A stretch of DNA of 48,922 bases, taken from assembly GCA_011389985.1 (NCBI GenBank), contig JAABTH010000007.1:85769-134690 (forward strand), given 5' to 3'. Positions 25,059 through 34,281 of this stretch are shown here, one piece after another. The translations under genes were made by a program, and so were the position numbers. Source of the stretch: Bacillota bacterium (GTDB lineage Bacteria; Bacillota; Dethiobacteria; DTU022). The number at the start of each line of letters is the position of its first letter. Positions within the stretch are counted from its first letter, which is position 1. A model generated the notes under the pieces. It made no database searches, was not told where the DNA came from, and saw only the letters and a list, made by a program, of their open reading frames with translations.

Positions 25059-25268
25059 ATGCTTGAAGTCTATATTAAAAAAAGTTGCCCATATAGCGAA
25101 AAACAACTTTCAGTTTTTGATAGAAAGGGAATTAAATACAAAGTTTATGATGTTGAAGCAGATCCGGCAGCAATGAAAAAAGCCCGTGAAGATTATAAAG
25201 CAGATAAAGTTCCGGTTGTTGTTGAAGATGGCATCGTGCAAAATATCGGTTTTGGTGGCGGTGGCTGA
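25059..25268 (+). CDS. Glutaredoxin-like protein, Uxx-star-like
   Basis: A 69-residue thioredoxin-fold protein with active site CPYS (in IKKSCPYSEKQL), a cis-Pro segment KVPVVVEDG and a glycine-rich end GFGGGG. The short length and the GFGG terminus resemble the glutaredoxin-like (seleno)protein family called Uxx-star, in which the first active-site residue can be selenocysteine; here it is Cys. The second active-site residue is Ser, so a monothiol mechanism is expected. The ATG at 25059 has AGGAGG upstream at good spacing. It lies just before the glycine riboswitch but with its own ribosome site; co-function is not established. Confidence 0.72.
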   Translation: MLEVYIKKSCPYSEKQLSVFDRKGIKYKVYDVEADPAAMKKAREDYKADKVPVVVEDGIVQNIGFGGGG

Positions 25269-25327
25269 AAAATATAAGCAACGCTGCCGTGAGCAGCTGT
25301 CTATTGTATTTTGTCTAAATAATCTAC

Positions 25328-25356
25328 TTGCAAAATTGTTTTAGAATAGTTATTAT
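25328..25356 (+). promoter_or_regulatory. Promoter of the glycine riboswitch-gcv operon
   Basis: TTGCAA (25328-25333) and TATTAT (25351-25356) are 17 bases apart. The start near 25363 lies about 40 bases before the riboswitch. Confidence 0.55.
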
Positions 25357-25403
25357 TGTTAACAAGGAATTTAATAATATAGCTAAAATTAAACATGCGG
25401 ATG

Positions 25404-25592
25404 AACCTTGTGGGAGAGTTCCGGTTTTAGGACGCCGAAGGAGAAACCCTGCGCCTGGCGGATGCGGGGGAAACTCTCAGGCTTCAGTACCATCAGGGGA
25501 CGCAGCTCTGGAGAGCGCCCGTTTTTGCGGGGCACCGACGGGGAAAGTCTCTTAATAATTAAGGGAGCAATCTCTCAGGTATCAGGGACAGA
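25404..25592 (+). promoter_or_regulatory. Tandem glycine riboswitch
   Basis: Two glycine aptamers in series. The first runs from GGGAGAGTT (25412-25420) through CGCCGAAGGAGAAA to CTCTCAGG (25474-25481). The second runs from TGGAGAGCG (25509-25517) through GCACCGACGGGGAAAG to CTCTCAGG (25572-25579). The paired GGAGAG...CTCTC P1-like elements, the CGCCGAAGG and CACCGACGG cores and the short linker between the aptamers are diagnostic of the class. It would sense glycine and control transcription of gcvT onward through the terminator that follows. Confidence 0.95.
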
Positions 25593-25624
25593 GAATAGGC
25601 CAATCGGCTTACTCTGTCCTTTTA
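25586..25624 (+). terminator. Riboswitch expression-platform terminator
   Basis: GGACAGAG (25586-25593) pairs with CTCTGTCC (25612-25619), with an inner GCC/GGC extension and a following TTTTATT tract. In known glycine riboswitches glycine binding favours antitermination, so glycine would switch the degradation genes on. Confidence 0.85.
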
Positions 25625-25643
25625 TTATATCAAGATGAAATCA

Positions 25644-25685
25644 GTGACAAAGGAACGTGCCTGGGCGACGGGGTTGTTAACACAT
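25644..25685. repeat. Short dispersed repeat, copy 1
   Basis: This GTGACAA..GGAACG...GACGGGG...ACACAT element resembles the element at 32816-32845. Part of it (25669-25683) can also pair with 25721-25734 to form a leader stem between the riboswitch and gcvT. Confidence 0.4.
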
Positions 25686-25774
25686 TTTCGAAAACTCAAT
25701 GGCAAGGAGAAAGGAAAGGTTGTCAATAACCCCGCCTCCCTGATAATAAAACTAAAGAAAGGAGGATGATAAAA

Positions 25775-26878
25775 ATGAGTGAAGCTAAAAAAACGCCATT
25801 TTACGAAAAACATCTTGCCTTAGAAGGAAAAATTGTCGATTACAGTGGTTGGCTCCTACCGGTGCAATATACGAAGGGGTTGGTTGAAGAGGTCCATGAC
25901 ACCCGTCAGAGGGCTGCATTATTCGATGTTTCTCATATGGGAGAAATTTCTGTTAAAGGAAAAGATGCCCTAAATTACCTGCAAAAATTGGTGGTCAACG
26001 ATGTTTCAAGATTAAAGGATAAGGCAATCATGTACAGCCCGGTATGCTACTCAGACGGCGGAGTGGTCGATGATATTCTCATCTACCGCTTAAACGCTGA
26101 TAACTATTTTTTGGTAGTTAATGCTGCCAATACCGACAAAGATTTTGCCTGGTTCAAGGAAAATCTTTTGGGTGAAGTTGACCTGAATAACCTTTCGCCT
26201 GAGTATGCCCAGATTGCCCTGCAGGGTCCGGAGAGCGAGAAAATTTTACAGCAGTTAACTTCTGAACCGCTGGCAGCAATGAAAAATTATCACTTTAAGG
26301 CAGATCTTGATGTTGCCGGGGTTAACTGTATTGTATCCCGCACCGGTTATACCGGCGAAGATGGTTTTGAAATTTACTGCCTGAATGAAGGAGCTTCAAA
26401 ACTGTGGGATGCCGTATGGGAAGCAGGTAAAAAACATCAATTAAACCCAGCCGGCTTAGGAGCAAGAGATGTTCTGCGACTGGAAGCATCGATGCCCCTT
26501 TACGGACATGAACTGGGCAAAGAGCTAACCCCTCTGATGGCTGGTCTGGATCGTTTTGTTGCGCTTGAGAAAGAAGTGCCTTTTAATGGGCAGGAAGCCC
26601 TGATCAAACAAAAGACAGAAGGCCTTTCAAAAAAGCTTTACGGTCTTGAAATGCTCGAACGCGGTGTACCGCGTGAAGGCTATTCCGTAAAAGTTGGTGA
26701 AAAAGAAATTGGCTGGATCAGCAGCGGATCATTTTCACCAACCCTTGACAAATTTATTGCCATGGCTTTTCTTGATCCCGAAGCAGTAGGTAAACATGAT
26801 GAAGTGCAAGTCGCAATCCGCAACCGATCGTACAGGGCGCGGGTTACTAAACTGCCATTTTACAGGAGGAAAAAATAA
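25775..26878 (+). CDS. gcvT: Glycine cleavage system T protein (aminomethyltransferase)
   Basis: GcvT releases ammonia from the aminomethyl-lipoyl group of GcvH and transfers the methylene to tetrahydrofolate, giving 5,10-methylene-THF. The 367-residue product has the family start TPFYEKHLALEGKIVDYSGW, the folate-binding-region motif LFDVSHMGE, and GYTGEDGFEIY further on. The ATG at 25775 is used because GGAGG lies 9 bases upstream; an in-frame ATG at 25766 abuts the ribosome site. It is the first gene after the glycine riboswitch and overlaps gcvH by one base. Confidence 0.97.
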   Translation: MSEAKKTPFYEKHLALEGKIVDYSGWLLPVQYTKGLVEEVHDTRQRAALFDVSHMGEISVKGKDALNYLQKLVVNDVSRLKDKAIMYSPVCYSDGGVVDDILIYRLNADNYFLVVNAANTDKDFAWFKENLLGEVDLNNLSPEYAQIALQGPESEKILQQLTSEPLAAMKNYHFKADLDVAGVNCIVSRTGYTGEDGFEIYCLNEGASKLWDAVWEAGKKHQLNPAGLGARDVLRLEASMPLYGHELGKELTPLMAGLDRFVALEKEVPFNGQEALIKQKTEGLSKKLYGLEMLERGVPREGYSVKVGEKEIGWISSGSFSPTLDKFIAMAFLDPEAVGKHDEVQVAIRNRSYRARVTKLPFYRRKK

Positions 26879-27276
26879 TGGATTACAAAATTATGGATGG
26901 TTTGAAGTATACCAAAAAGCATGAATGGATTCGCCAGGAAGGTAATATCGGCGCAGTTGGTCTTTGTGACTACGCCCAGGATAAACTTGGCGAGATTGTC
27001 TTTGTAGAATTGCCTGATATCGACGCCGAAGTAGAAGCAGGAAAAAGCGCTGCTGTAATTGAGTCTGTCAAAGCAGTCGCCGATCTATATTCTCCACTTT
27101 CCGGCAAAGTTACTGAAGTTAATGAAGAATTGTTAGATCAGCCGGAACTGATCAATTCAGATCCATATGGTGAAGCATGGGTTTACAAGTTAGAGATTAA
27201 GGATGAAAGCGAACTGGCAAATTTAATGGATAAGGCGGAATATGAAAAGTTTATCGTCGAGGAGGAGGAGAAATAG
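26878..27276 (+). CDS. gcvH: Glycine cleavage system H protein
   Basis: The 132-residue lipoyl carrier of the glycine cleavage system. It shuttles the aminomethyl intermediate between GcvP, GcvT and Lpd on its lipoyl arm. The lipoylated lysine is K65 in the conserved IESVKAVADLYSP. The N-terminal YTKKHEWIRQEG and C-terminal DPYGEAWVYKL segments are typical. It starts in the gcvT stop codon (TAATG). The same cluster encodes the enzymes that would octanoylate this lysine and add the sulfurs. Confidence 0.97.
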   Translation: MDYKIMDGLKYTKKHEWIRQEGNIGAVGLCDYAQDKLGEIVFVELPDIDAEVEAGKSAAVIESVKAVADLYSPLSGKVTEVNEELLDQPELINSDPYGEAWVYKLEIKDESELANLMDKAEYEKFIVEEEEK

Positions 27277-27279
27277 CGA

Positions 27280-28629
27280 ATGGGTGGCAAACATTACCTT
27301 CCCCTGACCGATGAGGACAGGCATGAAATGATAGCAAAGATCGGTGCCGATTCGGTTGAAGATCTTTTTAGTGATATTCCGGGTTCAGTTCGCCTTAAAG
27401 GCGAATTGAACCTGCCACCTGCCATGTCGGAACCGGAAGTGCTCGGACATCTGAATGCTCTGGCGGCAAAAAACAAGCACTTTTATAACTGCATTTCATT
27501 CATGGGGGCGGGTATCTATGATCATTATATCCCTTCCATAATCAGGCATGTAACAAGCCGTAGCGAGTTTTATACCTCTTATACTCCATACCAACCCGAA
27601 GTGAGTCAGGGCTTGCTGCAGGCAATATTTGAATACCAGACGATGATTTGTCAGCTCACAGGCATGGATGTAGCTAATGCTTCCATGTATGATGGTGGTA
27701 CAGCTGTAGCTGAAGGAGCTGTAATGGGTTGCGGAGCTACCAGACGTTCCAGGGTTTTGGTATCGCAATCGGTTAGTCCATTTTATCGTGCAGTAATTAA
27801 AAACTATTTTCAAAGCCGCGGGCTTATTCTTGATGAAATTCCCCTGAAAGACGGTTGTACCGACCGGAATAAGTTAGAAGAAATGCTTGGTGACGATGTG
27901 GCTACTGTTGTTATGCAGCAGCCTAACTTTTTCGGTATGGTTGAAAATATGAGCGGCATAGCTGACCTGGTTCACAACTGCAAGGCTGTATTCCTTGTCG
28001 CGGCCGATCCAATCTCGTTGGCCCTACTGCAAACTCCTGCCGAGTACGGTGCCGACATTGTTGTTGGTGAAGGGCAGTGCCTTGGTGTTCCGGCTTCTTT
28101 TGGCGGGCCTGTGCTTGGGATTATGGCTGCCCGTGATAAATTTGTCAGACAGATGCCCGGGCGTATCGCCGGCGAAACTGTTGACAGTGAAGGCAACCGA
28201 GGTTTTGTATTAACTCTGCAAACAAGAGAGCAGCATATCAGGCGCGAAAAGGCAGCCTCAAATATTTGCTCTAACGAAGCGCTGGTAGCGCTTGCCGCAT
28301 CGGTTTATATGGCGGTCCTTGGTCCGCATGGTATGCGCGAGGTAGCTGAACAGTGCCTGCAAAAAGCTAACTATGCCAAAGAAAAGATAACTTCGCTTAG
28401 CGGATATTCGCTCGTTTTTCCAGGAATTAACTTCAAAGAATTTGCTGTAACCGTTCCTGGTGACCCGGCTGAATTAAACCGGAAGCTGCTCCAAAAGAAC
28501 ATTCTGGGTGGAGTTGATCTCAACCTGTTTTATCCTGAATTAAAGAATACTATGCTCTTTGCCGTTACCGAAAAGCGGACCTGTGAAGAAATTGATGCCC
28601 TGGTTCGGGAACTGGAGGGATGGAAATGA
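27280..28629 (+). CDS. gcvPA: Glycine decarboxylase subunit 1 (P protein N-terminal half)
   Basis: The 449-residue alpha-type subunit of the split, PLP-dependent glycine decarboxylase. Together with GcvPB it decarboxylates glycine and loads the aminomethyl group on lipoyl-GcvH. Family features are [19 protein letters not shown], then [19 protein letters not shown] and a [19 protein letters not shown] segment near residue 312. The PLP lysine is in the partner subunit. It lies 3 bases after gcvH and overlaps gcvPB by ATGA, which ensures balanced synthesis of the subunits. Confidence 0.96.
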   Translation: MGGKHYLPLTDEDRHEMIAKIGADSVEDLFSDIPGSVRLKGELNLPPAMSEPEVLGHLNALAAKNKHFYNCISFMGAGIYDHYIPSIIRHVTSRSEFYTSYTPYQPEVSQGLLQAIFEYQTMICQLTGMDVANASMYDGGTAVAEGAVMGCGATRRSRVLVSQSVSPFYRAVIKNYFQSRGLILDEIPLKDGCTDRNKLEEMLGDDVATVVMQQPNFFGMVENMSGIADLVHNCKAVFLVAADPISLALLQTPAEYGADIVVGEGQCLGVPASFGGPVLGIMAARDKFVRQMPGRIAGETVDSEGNRGFVLTLQTREQHIRREKAASNICSNEALVALAASVYMAVLGPHGMREVAEQCLQKANYAKEKITSLSGYSLVFPGINFKEFAVTVPGDPAELNRKLLQKNILGGVDLNLFYPELKNTMLFAVTEKRTCEEIDALVRELEGWK

Positions 28630-30083
28630 GAACAAGTAAAGCCCTTATATTTGAGATAAGCCGTCCGGGACGCCAGGGATATTCTCTGCCGCCCTGCGAT
28701 GTTCCCGCGAAACCACTTGAACAGATCTTGCCAAAATCGCTCCAACGCAATGATGAGCCGGGTTTGCCAGAACTGTCTGAGGGAGAAGTTGCTCGTCATT
28801 ATACCGAACTTTCAACCCGCAATTTTGGTGTTGATACAGGTTTTTACCCGCTTGGTTCCTGCACCATGAAATACAACCCCAAAGTAAACGAAGAAGCGGC
28901 AGTGCTGCCCGGTTTTGCCTTCATGCACCCTTGCCAGCCTGAAGAAACTGTCCAGGGAGCGCTGGAACTGCTCTATAACATGGAGCAGGGATTAAAAGAG
29001 CTGACCGGCATGGATCGGTTCACTCTGCAGCCTGCAGCCGGAGCACACGGCGAATTGACCGGTCTAATGTTAATTCAGGCCTATCACCGTAGTCGTGGTG
29101 ACGACAAACGTAACAAGGTGCTAATTCCATTGTCGGCGCATGGAACCAACCCTGCTACAGTGAGTATGGCCGGGTACGAGGTAGTCCAGATACCCTGTGA
29201 CGATCGCGGTCTGGTTGATCTCGAAGCGCTCAAAGCTGCTGTTGACGAAACAACTTCAGCTTTAATGCTGACCAATCCGAGCACACTCGGTCTCTTTGAA
29301 GAAGATATCATTGAGATAGCAAGAGCTGTGCACGAGGTAGGCGGCCTGCTTTATTACGACGGGGCCAATATGAATGCGATTATGGGTTATATCCGTCCCG
29401 GTGATATGGGTTTCGATGTTGTTCATCTCAACATTCATAAAACCCTGGCCACTCCGCATGGAGGCGGTGGGCCCGGTGGCGGCCCTGTGGGCGTTAAAGA
29501 AAGGCTGATCCCTTTCCTGCCAATCCCCCTGATTGAAAAGAATGGTGATCATTTCAGTTTCAATTATGATCTGCCCGGTAGCATCGGTAAGATGCATTCA
29601 TTTTATGGCAATTTTGGGGTTGTGATTAAGGCTTATACTTACATGAGAATGATGGGTGCCGAAGGATTAAAGCAGGCTTCAGGCGATGCGGTTTTGAATG
29701 CTAATTATCTTATGAGTCTGCTCAAGAAAACCTACTACCTGCCTTACGATCGCTATTGCAAGCATGAATTTGTGTTATCGGCCCGACCTGAGAAGAAAAA
29801 AGGTGCCGGAGCCGGTGATATTGCCAAGGCGTTGCTTGATCGCGGTTTTCATCCCCCAACAGTGTACTTCCCTCTAATCGTGGAAGAGGCCTTGATGATC
29901 GAACCAACTGAAACTGAAAGCAAGGAAACACTTGAAGCTTTCGCCAAAGCGATGGAGGATATTGCTAAAGATATTGATGCGAATGCGGAAAAAGTTGCCC
30001 ATGGCCCTTACAATACCGTGGTTGGACGCCTTGATGAAGTGCGTGCTGCCCGCAGTCCCATCCTGCGTTGGGTAAAAGAGTAA
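28626..30083 (+). CDS. gcvPB: Glycine decarboxylase subunit 2 (P protein C-terminal half)
   Basis: The 485-residue PLP-carrying subunit. The Schiff-base lysine lies in [19 protein letters not shown], the glycine-rich loop typical of Gcv[14 protein letters not shown] and [12 protein letters not shown] are further family segments. The ATG at 28626 is preferred to 28620, since it gives the ATGA overlap with gcvPA and 6-base spacing from GGAGGG. A strong hairpin follows the gene (30128-30174), so expression of the lipoyl genes downstream may be lower or partly independent. Confidence 0.96.
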   Translation: MRTSKALIFEISRPGRQGYSLPPCDVPAKPLEQILPKSLQRNDEPGLPELSEGEVARHYTELSTRNFGVDTGFYPLGSCTMKYNPKVNEEAAVLPGFAFMHPCQPEETVQGALELLYNMEQGLKELTGMDRFTLQPAAGAHGELTGLMLIQAYHRSRGDDKRNKVLIPLSAHGTNPATVSMAGYEVVQIPCDDRGLVDLEALKAAVDETTSALMLTNPSTLGLFEEDIIEIARAVHEVGGLLYYDGANMNAIMGYIRPGDMGFDVVHLNIHKTLATPHGGGGPGGGPVGVKERLIPFLPIPLIEKNGDHFSFNYDLPGSIGKMHSFYGNFGVVIKAYTYMRMMGAEGLKQASGDAVLNANYLMSLLKKTYYLPYDRYCKHEFVLSARPEKKKGAGAGDIAKALLDRGFHPPTVYFPLIVEEALMIEPTETESKETLEAFAKAMEDIAKDIDANAEKVAHGPYNTVVGRLDEVRAARSPILRWVKE

Positions 30084-30127
30084 AGTATGGGATAGAGGCA
30101 CCTGTCCTCTTTGCCTCACCTTTGTTG

Positions 30128-30174
30128 ACCGGGGGATAAGCAGAAACGGATAGCTGTTTCCTGCTTCCCCTGGT
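30128..30174 (+). terminator. Strong hairpin between gcvPB and the radical SAM genes
   Basis: The elements ACC, GGGG, AAGCAG and AAAC on the left arm pair with GTTT, CTGCTT, CCCC and GGT on the right arm, interrupted by small bulges, and TTCATTT follows. A TATAAT at 30188-30193 with a poor -35 may restart transcription. Confidence 0.6.
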
Positions 30175-30224
30175 TTCATTTATACAATATAATTTAAATA
30201 GATAAAGAACAGCGGGGGCTTGAT

Positions 30225-31100
30225 ATGCAAAATAAAAAGGCCACTTTAAATAGTTTGCTTGACCAGGCCTGGAAAGTCAGGCAGGCATTTTTTTCACACC
30301 AGATTGAGTTTGCTGCGCCTAACCGGACGCTAGCAATAAGTGTAACCGGTAGCAGCTGTGAACTTAACTGTGCCCACTGTAATGGTGTTTATTTGCAGAA
30401 GATGATTCCTCTTGAGCAGGCTTTAAGCCTTAAAGGCAGCCGGGAAAAAAGTTATCTTGTATCCGGTGGCTGTAACCCTTTGGGTAAGGTGCCTCTGCTC
30501 GAGAGGTGGAATGAACTTGAAGAACTGGCTTTACGCGGTCCGCTGAACTTGCATGCCGGATTAGTTAATGATGAAGAAGCAAGAAAGTTGGCAGAAATAG
30601 CCACGGTTGTTTCTTTCGATTTCGTCGGCGACGATGAAACAATTTCGACCGTATACGGGATACCGGTTACCGTGGAAAATTATCTTAATGCTTACCGCGC
30701 TCTCCAGAAGTATACCAGGGTAATCCCCCACATTTGTATTGGTTTAAAAGGTGGAGTGATAGATGGGGAGTACAAAACTTTAGAAATTTTAAAAGATGAA
30801 GCTGTAGAGGCATTCAGCTTTATTGTATTCCGGCCTACCGCTGAAACGGCATTCAGTGAATGTTCACCGCCATCTTTGGAGGAAACTGCCCGGTTTATAG
30901 CCACGGCAAGATTGATGTTTCCCCGTACCCCTCTTTACCTCGGTTGTATGAGACCCGGTGGACGCTACCGGGAACAACTTGATACAATGGCCATAAAAGC
31001 AGGGGTAAATAAAATTGTTCTGCCCACTCCGGAAGCCCGCTGTCTGGCGGAAGAGCTGGGGTTGGCAATAACAGTTTCCGAGGAGTGCTGTTCATTATGA
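30225..31100 (+). CDS. Radical SAM protein, LipS1/LipS2-type lipoyl synthase subunit (first)
   Basis: A 291-residue radical SAM enzyme with the CxxxCxxC cluster at C45, C49 and C52 (SCELNCAHCNG), followed by a LVSGGCNP segment and CMRPGGRYREQLD near the end. It is directly followed, with an ATGA overlap, by a second radical SAM gene, an octanoyltransferase and lpdA, right after the gcv genes. LipS1/LipS2 pairs are known to act together to insert the two sulfurs into octanoyl-lipoyl domains, replacing LipA. No classical LipA motif (CxxxxxC plus CxxxCxxC with the RSSY end) is present here. I assign it to this pair on motif and context; which of the two it is stays open. Confidence 0.75.
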   Translation: MQNKKATLNSLLDQAWKVRQAFFSHQIEFAAPNRTLAISVTGSSCELNCAHCNGVYLQKMIPLEQALSLKGSREKSYLVSGGCNPLGKVPLLERWNELEELALRGPLNLHAGLVNDEEARKLAEIATVVSFDFVGDDETISTVYGIPVTVENYLNAYRALQKYTRVIPHICIGLKGGVIDGEYKTLEILKDEAVEAFSFIVFRPTAETAFSECSPPSLEETARFIATARLMFPRTPLYLGCMRPGGRYREQLDTMAIKAGVNKIVLPTPEARCLAEELGLAITVSEECCSL

Positions 31101-32071
31101 TCCGCCTTTCAGCAGGTACTGCTGCCTGTCTTGGTCTTGCTGGTAACATGATGGACGCTTATCCCACAACTGCTTACCTGCTATCGGGCAAGCGCTGTCT
31201 GATGTCATGCTCATTTTGTCCCCAGGGAGTTGGAGGTAAAGAAGCTTTAAATAGGCTTGGAAGAATCTCATGGCCGGAGTATGCCTGGGTTGATGTAAAA
31301 AAAGCTTTAAAGCAAGCAAAAAATGCAGGTATTAAAAGAGTATGCCTGCAGTCGGTTAGACATGAAGATGGCATAGAAACACTCTTGGATCAGGTAAAAC
31401 TCTTAAAAACAGAGCTGTCAATACCGCTTTCACTTTCTGCCTGGGTTCGCGATAAAGTTGAAGCTCAGATACTTTTTGCTGCCGGAGTTGAGAGAATGAG
31501 CATCTCAATTGATGTTATCAATGCTGAAGCATTTAGAAAAATAAAAGGCGGTTTGCAGCAAAAAAGGCTTGATTTGCTTCTAAATTGTGCTGAAATGTTT
31601 CCCAACAGAATGAGCACGCATCTTATATGCGGCTTGGGTGAAACAGAATATGAAGCTTTGTCGATGATCGATAAACTCAATCGGGCATCTGTAACAGTCG
31701 CTCTCTTTGCTTTTGTTCCTCTTCGTGGTACAGATCTTGAAAACGCAGAACCTCCTGCCCTTGATTCATACCGGCGCATACAGGCAGGCTATTACCTTTT
31801 ACGCAATAAGGACGCGGTTTTTTCCGATTTTAAGTTTACAAAAAGAAGCCTTTCTTCTTATGGACTGATGAGAAGTGAGCTGGCAGAAATTTTAAGCAGT
31901 GGAGAAGCTTTTGAAACAAGTGGATGTCCCGGCTGCAACCGGCCTTACTATAATGAACGGCCCGGCAGAACTATCTATAATTATCACCGCCCTTTAAGTA
32001 TGGATGAAATTGAAACTGCGCTGCGTGATCTGAGATTGGAAAATTATTCTCCGAATGGAGGATCAAGATAA
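31097..32071 (+). CDS. Radical SAM protein, LipS1/LipS2-type lipoyl synthase subunit (second)
   Basis: A 324-residue radical SAM protein, biotin-synthase-like in appearance. The [4Fe-4S] triad is C34, C38 and C41 (GKRCLMSCSFCPQGVGG), and a C-terminal cysteine motif GCPGCNRPYYNERPG (C277, C280) could hold an auxiliary sulfur-donor cluster. The ATG at 31097 overlaps the preceding stop (ATGA); an in-frame GTG at 31085 sits on the ribosome site. It also overlaps the octanoyltransferase gene by one base. Tight coupling with its sister radical SAM gene supports a two-enzyme lipoyl synthase acting on octanoyl-GcvH. Confidence 0.77.
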   Translation: MIRLSAGTAACLGLAGNMMDAYPTTAYLLSGKRCLMSCSFCPQGVGGKEALNRLGRISWPEYAWVDVKKALKQAKNAGIKRVCLQSVRHEDGIETLLDQVKLLKTELSIPLSLSAWVRDKVEAQILFAAGVERMSISIDVINAEAFRKIKGGLQQKRLDLLLNCAEMFPNRMSTHLICGLGETEYEALSMIDKLNRASVTVALFAFVPLRGTDLENAEPPALDSYRRIQAGYYLLRNKDAVFSDFKFTKRSLSSYGLMRSELAEILSSGEAFETSGCPGCNRPYYNERPGRTIYNYHRPLSMDEIETALRDLRLENYSPNGGSR

Positions 32072-32820
32072 TGCGCTACCAGTGGCGCCTGGTGCTCGAT
32101 CCACCGCTGCCCGGCAAACTTAATATGGAAAAGGACCTTGAAATAATGGAAGAAGTAGCGGAAGGTTTTAGCCCGCCCACCCTGCGACTTTATCAATGGT
32201 CACCGCCGGCGGTATCACTCGGTTATTTTCAGGATGCGAACGAAGTAGTTGACCTTGAAAAATGTCGCCAAATGGGTGTAGATGTTGTGCGTCGCCCCAC
32301 CGGTGGAAGGGTCGTTTTGCATGCTGAAGAATTAACCTATAGCATAATTGTGCCAGAGGTACATCCTTTTATTGCCAGGGGTGGAGTTATCGATGCCTAT
32401 AGATCAATCAGCCGCGGTATTTTAACCGCTTTTAACCTGCTTGGTATTACTGCTTCGTTAGCACCCGAAGCAAAAAATCAGGCTACGCTTGCCCCGGGAT
32501 CATGTTTTGATACACCCTCTGCATATGAAATTCAGATTAATGGTAAAAAAGTGGTCGGCAGCGCTCAGCTGCGCCGTGACGGAATTGTTCTTCAGCACGG
32601 ATCAATATTATTTAGGCTGCCGGCAGAGCTGTACAGTAAAATATTAAAGAAAGACTATCGTAAAGCAGAACACGCCGGGCAGACAGAACTGGCTGAAAAA
32701 GCGGCAGGGTTACTTGATCTCGGTTTCAACATCAGTTATAAAAGGATGACCCGCGCCCTGGTTAAAGCATATTCAATGGTTATTCCTGCAGTTTTCAGCA
32801 GCCACGACCAAAAAATGTGA
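32071..32820 (+). CDS. lipM: Octanoyltransferase LipM-type
   Basis: It would transfer octanoate from acyl carrier protein to the lysine of GcvH, the first step of de novo lipoate synthesis. The 249-residue protein of the LplA/LipM/LipB fold has RRPTGGRVVLHAEELTYSI and a cysteine C145 in GSCFDTPSAYEI, equivalent to the catalytic Cys of Bacillus LipM. The acyl-pocket lysine region GKKVVGSAQLRR follows. The Cys points to octanoyltransferase rather than lipoate ligase, which lacks it. It overlaps the preceding radical SAM gene by one base. Its stop codon falls inside a dispersed repeat. Confidence 0.86.
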   Translation: MRYQWRLVLDPPLPGKLNMEKDLEIMEEVAEGFSPPTLRLYQWSPPAVSLGYFQDANEVVDLEKCRQMGVDVVRRPTGGRVVLHAEELTYSIIVPEVHPFIARGGVIDAYRSISRGILTAFNLLGITASLAPEAKNQATLAPGSCFDTPSAYEIQINGKKVVGSAQLRRDGIVLQHGSILFRLPAELYSKILKKDYRKAEHAGQTELAEKAAGLLDLGFNISYKRMTRALVKAYSMVIPAVFSSHDQKM

Positions 32821-32845
32821 CAAGGGGACGGGGACTTTGACACAT
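32816..32845. repeat. Short dispersed repeat, copy 2
   Basis: TGTGACAA (32816-32823) and TTGACACA flank GGGGACGGGGAC, an imperfect palindrome. It resembles the element at 25644-25685 and includes the lipM stop codon. Confidence 0.45.
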
Positions 32846-32874
32846 ATTGAATTAAGAATTGAGGAGTGTGAATT

Positions 32875-34281
32875 ATGAATGAAAATTACAGAATAGTTAT
32901 CATTGGCGGTGGACCGGGCGGTTACCTGGCAGCTCTGCGCGCCGGTTATCTCGGCCTGAAAACTGCTGTTGTTGAGAAAGACACACTAGGAGGTGTTTGC
33001 CTCAACCACGGCTGTATTCCAACAAAGGTGCTCAGCCACGCCGCTGCAATGAACCGTCGTTTGCAGACAGCCGGAGATTTTGGTTTTATTTTTAAGGATT
33101 ATGAGTTCAACTATTCTCGCCTTCAGATTAAAAAGAAGGAAGTTGTAAGTGAGCTGGTTGGTCATATTTACGAGATGATGAAAAGTGGCGCTATTGATGT
33201 ATATAATGGTGCAGGTAAAGCTGAGGACCCTAATAACGTAAAAATTGCTCTTAATGATGGTAGTGAAGTCAAGATTAAAACTGAGAATATTATACTCGCA
33301 ACCGGCAGTGATGAAGTAATTCCACCCACACCGGGAATTGATCTGCCCGGAATCATGACTTCAAAAGAAGCACTGGCTCTCGAAGAATTACCTGCTTCGA
33401 TGGCTGTTATAGGTGGCGGGGTAATCGCCCTGGAGATGGCTTCAATATTTATGGGTCTTGGCGTCAAAGTGACTATAGTGCATCGCAGCGAACGTTTACT
33501 GCGACGTATGGACTTTGAAATGGTCCGCAGGTTATCTACCTACCTGCGTAAAAGCGGGCTGGAAATCATGATGAATTCGCCAATCAGGTTGATTGAAAAA
33601 GTGGATACAGGATACAAATTAACTGTTGATACAAAGAAAGGCGAAGAGATAGTCGAAACGGAAAGCGTGCTGCTTGCTGTTGGACGTAAACCGGCTTTTG
33701 GCGATCAGGATCTGGAAGCCCTCGGTGTTGAATTTGAAGCAAATGGAATCAGGGTGAACAGTAAAATGCAGACAACTGTGCCAGGAATCTACGCGGTAGG
33801 TGATGCTACCTATCCAAATTATTATCTGGCTCACACAGCATATCACCAGGGTATAGTGGCCGCTGAAAATATTGCCGGCATTGAAGTCCATTTTGATGGT
33901 TCGGCTGTCCCAAGCTGCATATTTACAGATCCTGAGCTTTCAAGCGTTGGTTTGAGTGAAGAAGAAGCGAAGGAAAAGGGTCTTGACAATATTAAAATCG
34001 GTAAGTTTCCCTTTTCTGCCAACGGAAAGGCAGCTACCCAGGGAGAAAGTGAGGGCACGGTAAAAATAATATCTTCCGGCAAAGATGAAAAAATAGTTGG
34101 AGTCCACATCCTTGGGCCGCATTCTTCCGACCTGATCCAGGAAGGAACCCTTGCTGTGGCCAAAGGAGTAACTGCTGGCGAATTGGCTGAGCTCATCCAT
34201 CCCCACCCGACTTTGAACGAATCAGTTTGGGAAGCTGCTATGGGTATAAATAAAGCAGTTATTCATGTAACCCGCCGATGA
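32875..34281 (+). CDS. lpdA: Dihydrolipoyl dehydrogenase
   Basis: The L protein of the glycine cleavage system, a 468-residue FAD enzyme that reoxidises dihydrolipoyl-GcvH with NAD+. It has the FAD motif IIGGGPGGYLAALRAG, the redox-active disulfide CLNHGC in GGVCLNHGCIPTK, and the NAD motif IGGGVIALEMAS. The C-terminal catalytic dyad lies in HPHPTLNESVWEA. An AGGAGTG ribosome site precedes the ATG. It overlaps the NAD-kinase-like gene by ATGA. With gcvT, gcvH, gcvPA and gcvPB this completes the system. Confidence 0.97.
   Translation: MNENYRIVIIGGGPGGYLAALRAGYLGLKTAVVEKDTLGGVCLNHGCIPTKVLSHAAAMNRRLQTAGDFGFIFKDYEFNYSRLQIKKKEVVSELVGHIYEMMKSGAIDVYNGAGKAEDPNNVKIALNDGSEVKIKTENIILATGSDEVIPPTPGIDLPGIMTSKEALALEELPASMAVIGGGVIALEMASIFMGLGVKVTIVHRSERLLRRMDFEMVRRLSTYLRKSGLEIMMNSPIRLIEKVDTGYKLTVDTKKGEEIVETESVLLAVGRKPAFGDQDLEALGVEFEANGIRVNSKMQTTVPGIYAVGDATYPNYYLAHTAYHQGIVAAENIAGIEVHFDGSAVPSCIFTDPELSSVGLSEEEAKEKGLDNIKIGKFPFSANGKAATQGESEGTVKIISSGKDEKIVGVHILGPHSSDLIQEGTLAVAKGVTAGELAELIHPHPTLNESVWEAAMGINKAVIHVTRR

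Noticed and set aside
25328-25638. ORFs over the glycine riboswitch
   Set aside because: They follow the structured RNA, not protein; no family match and no ribosome sites.
30225-32071. Radical SAM pair as biotin synthase or HydE/HydG-type hydrogenase maturases
   Set aside because: Neighbours are lipoate genes, no biotin or hydrogenase genes are present, and the C-terminal cysteine motif fits LipS-type proteins better.
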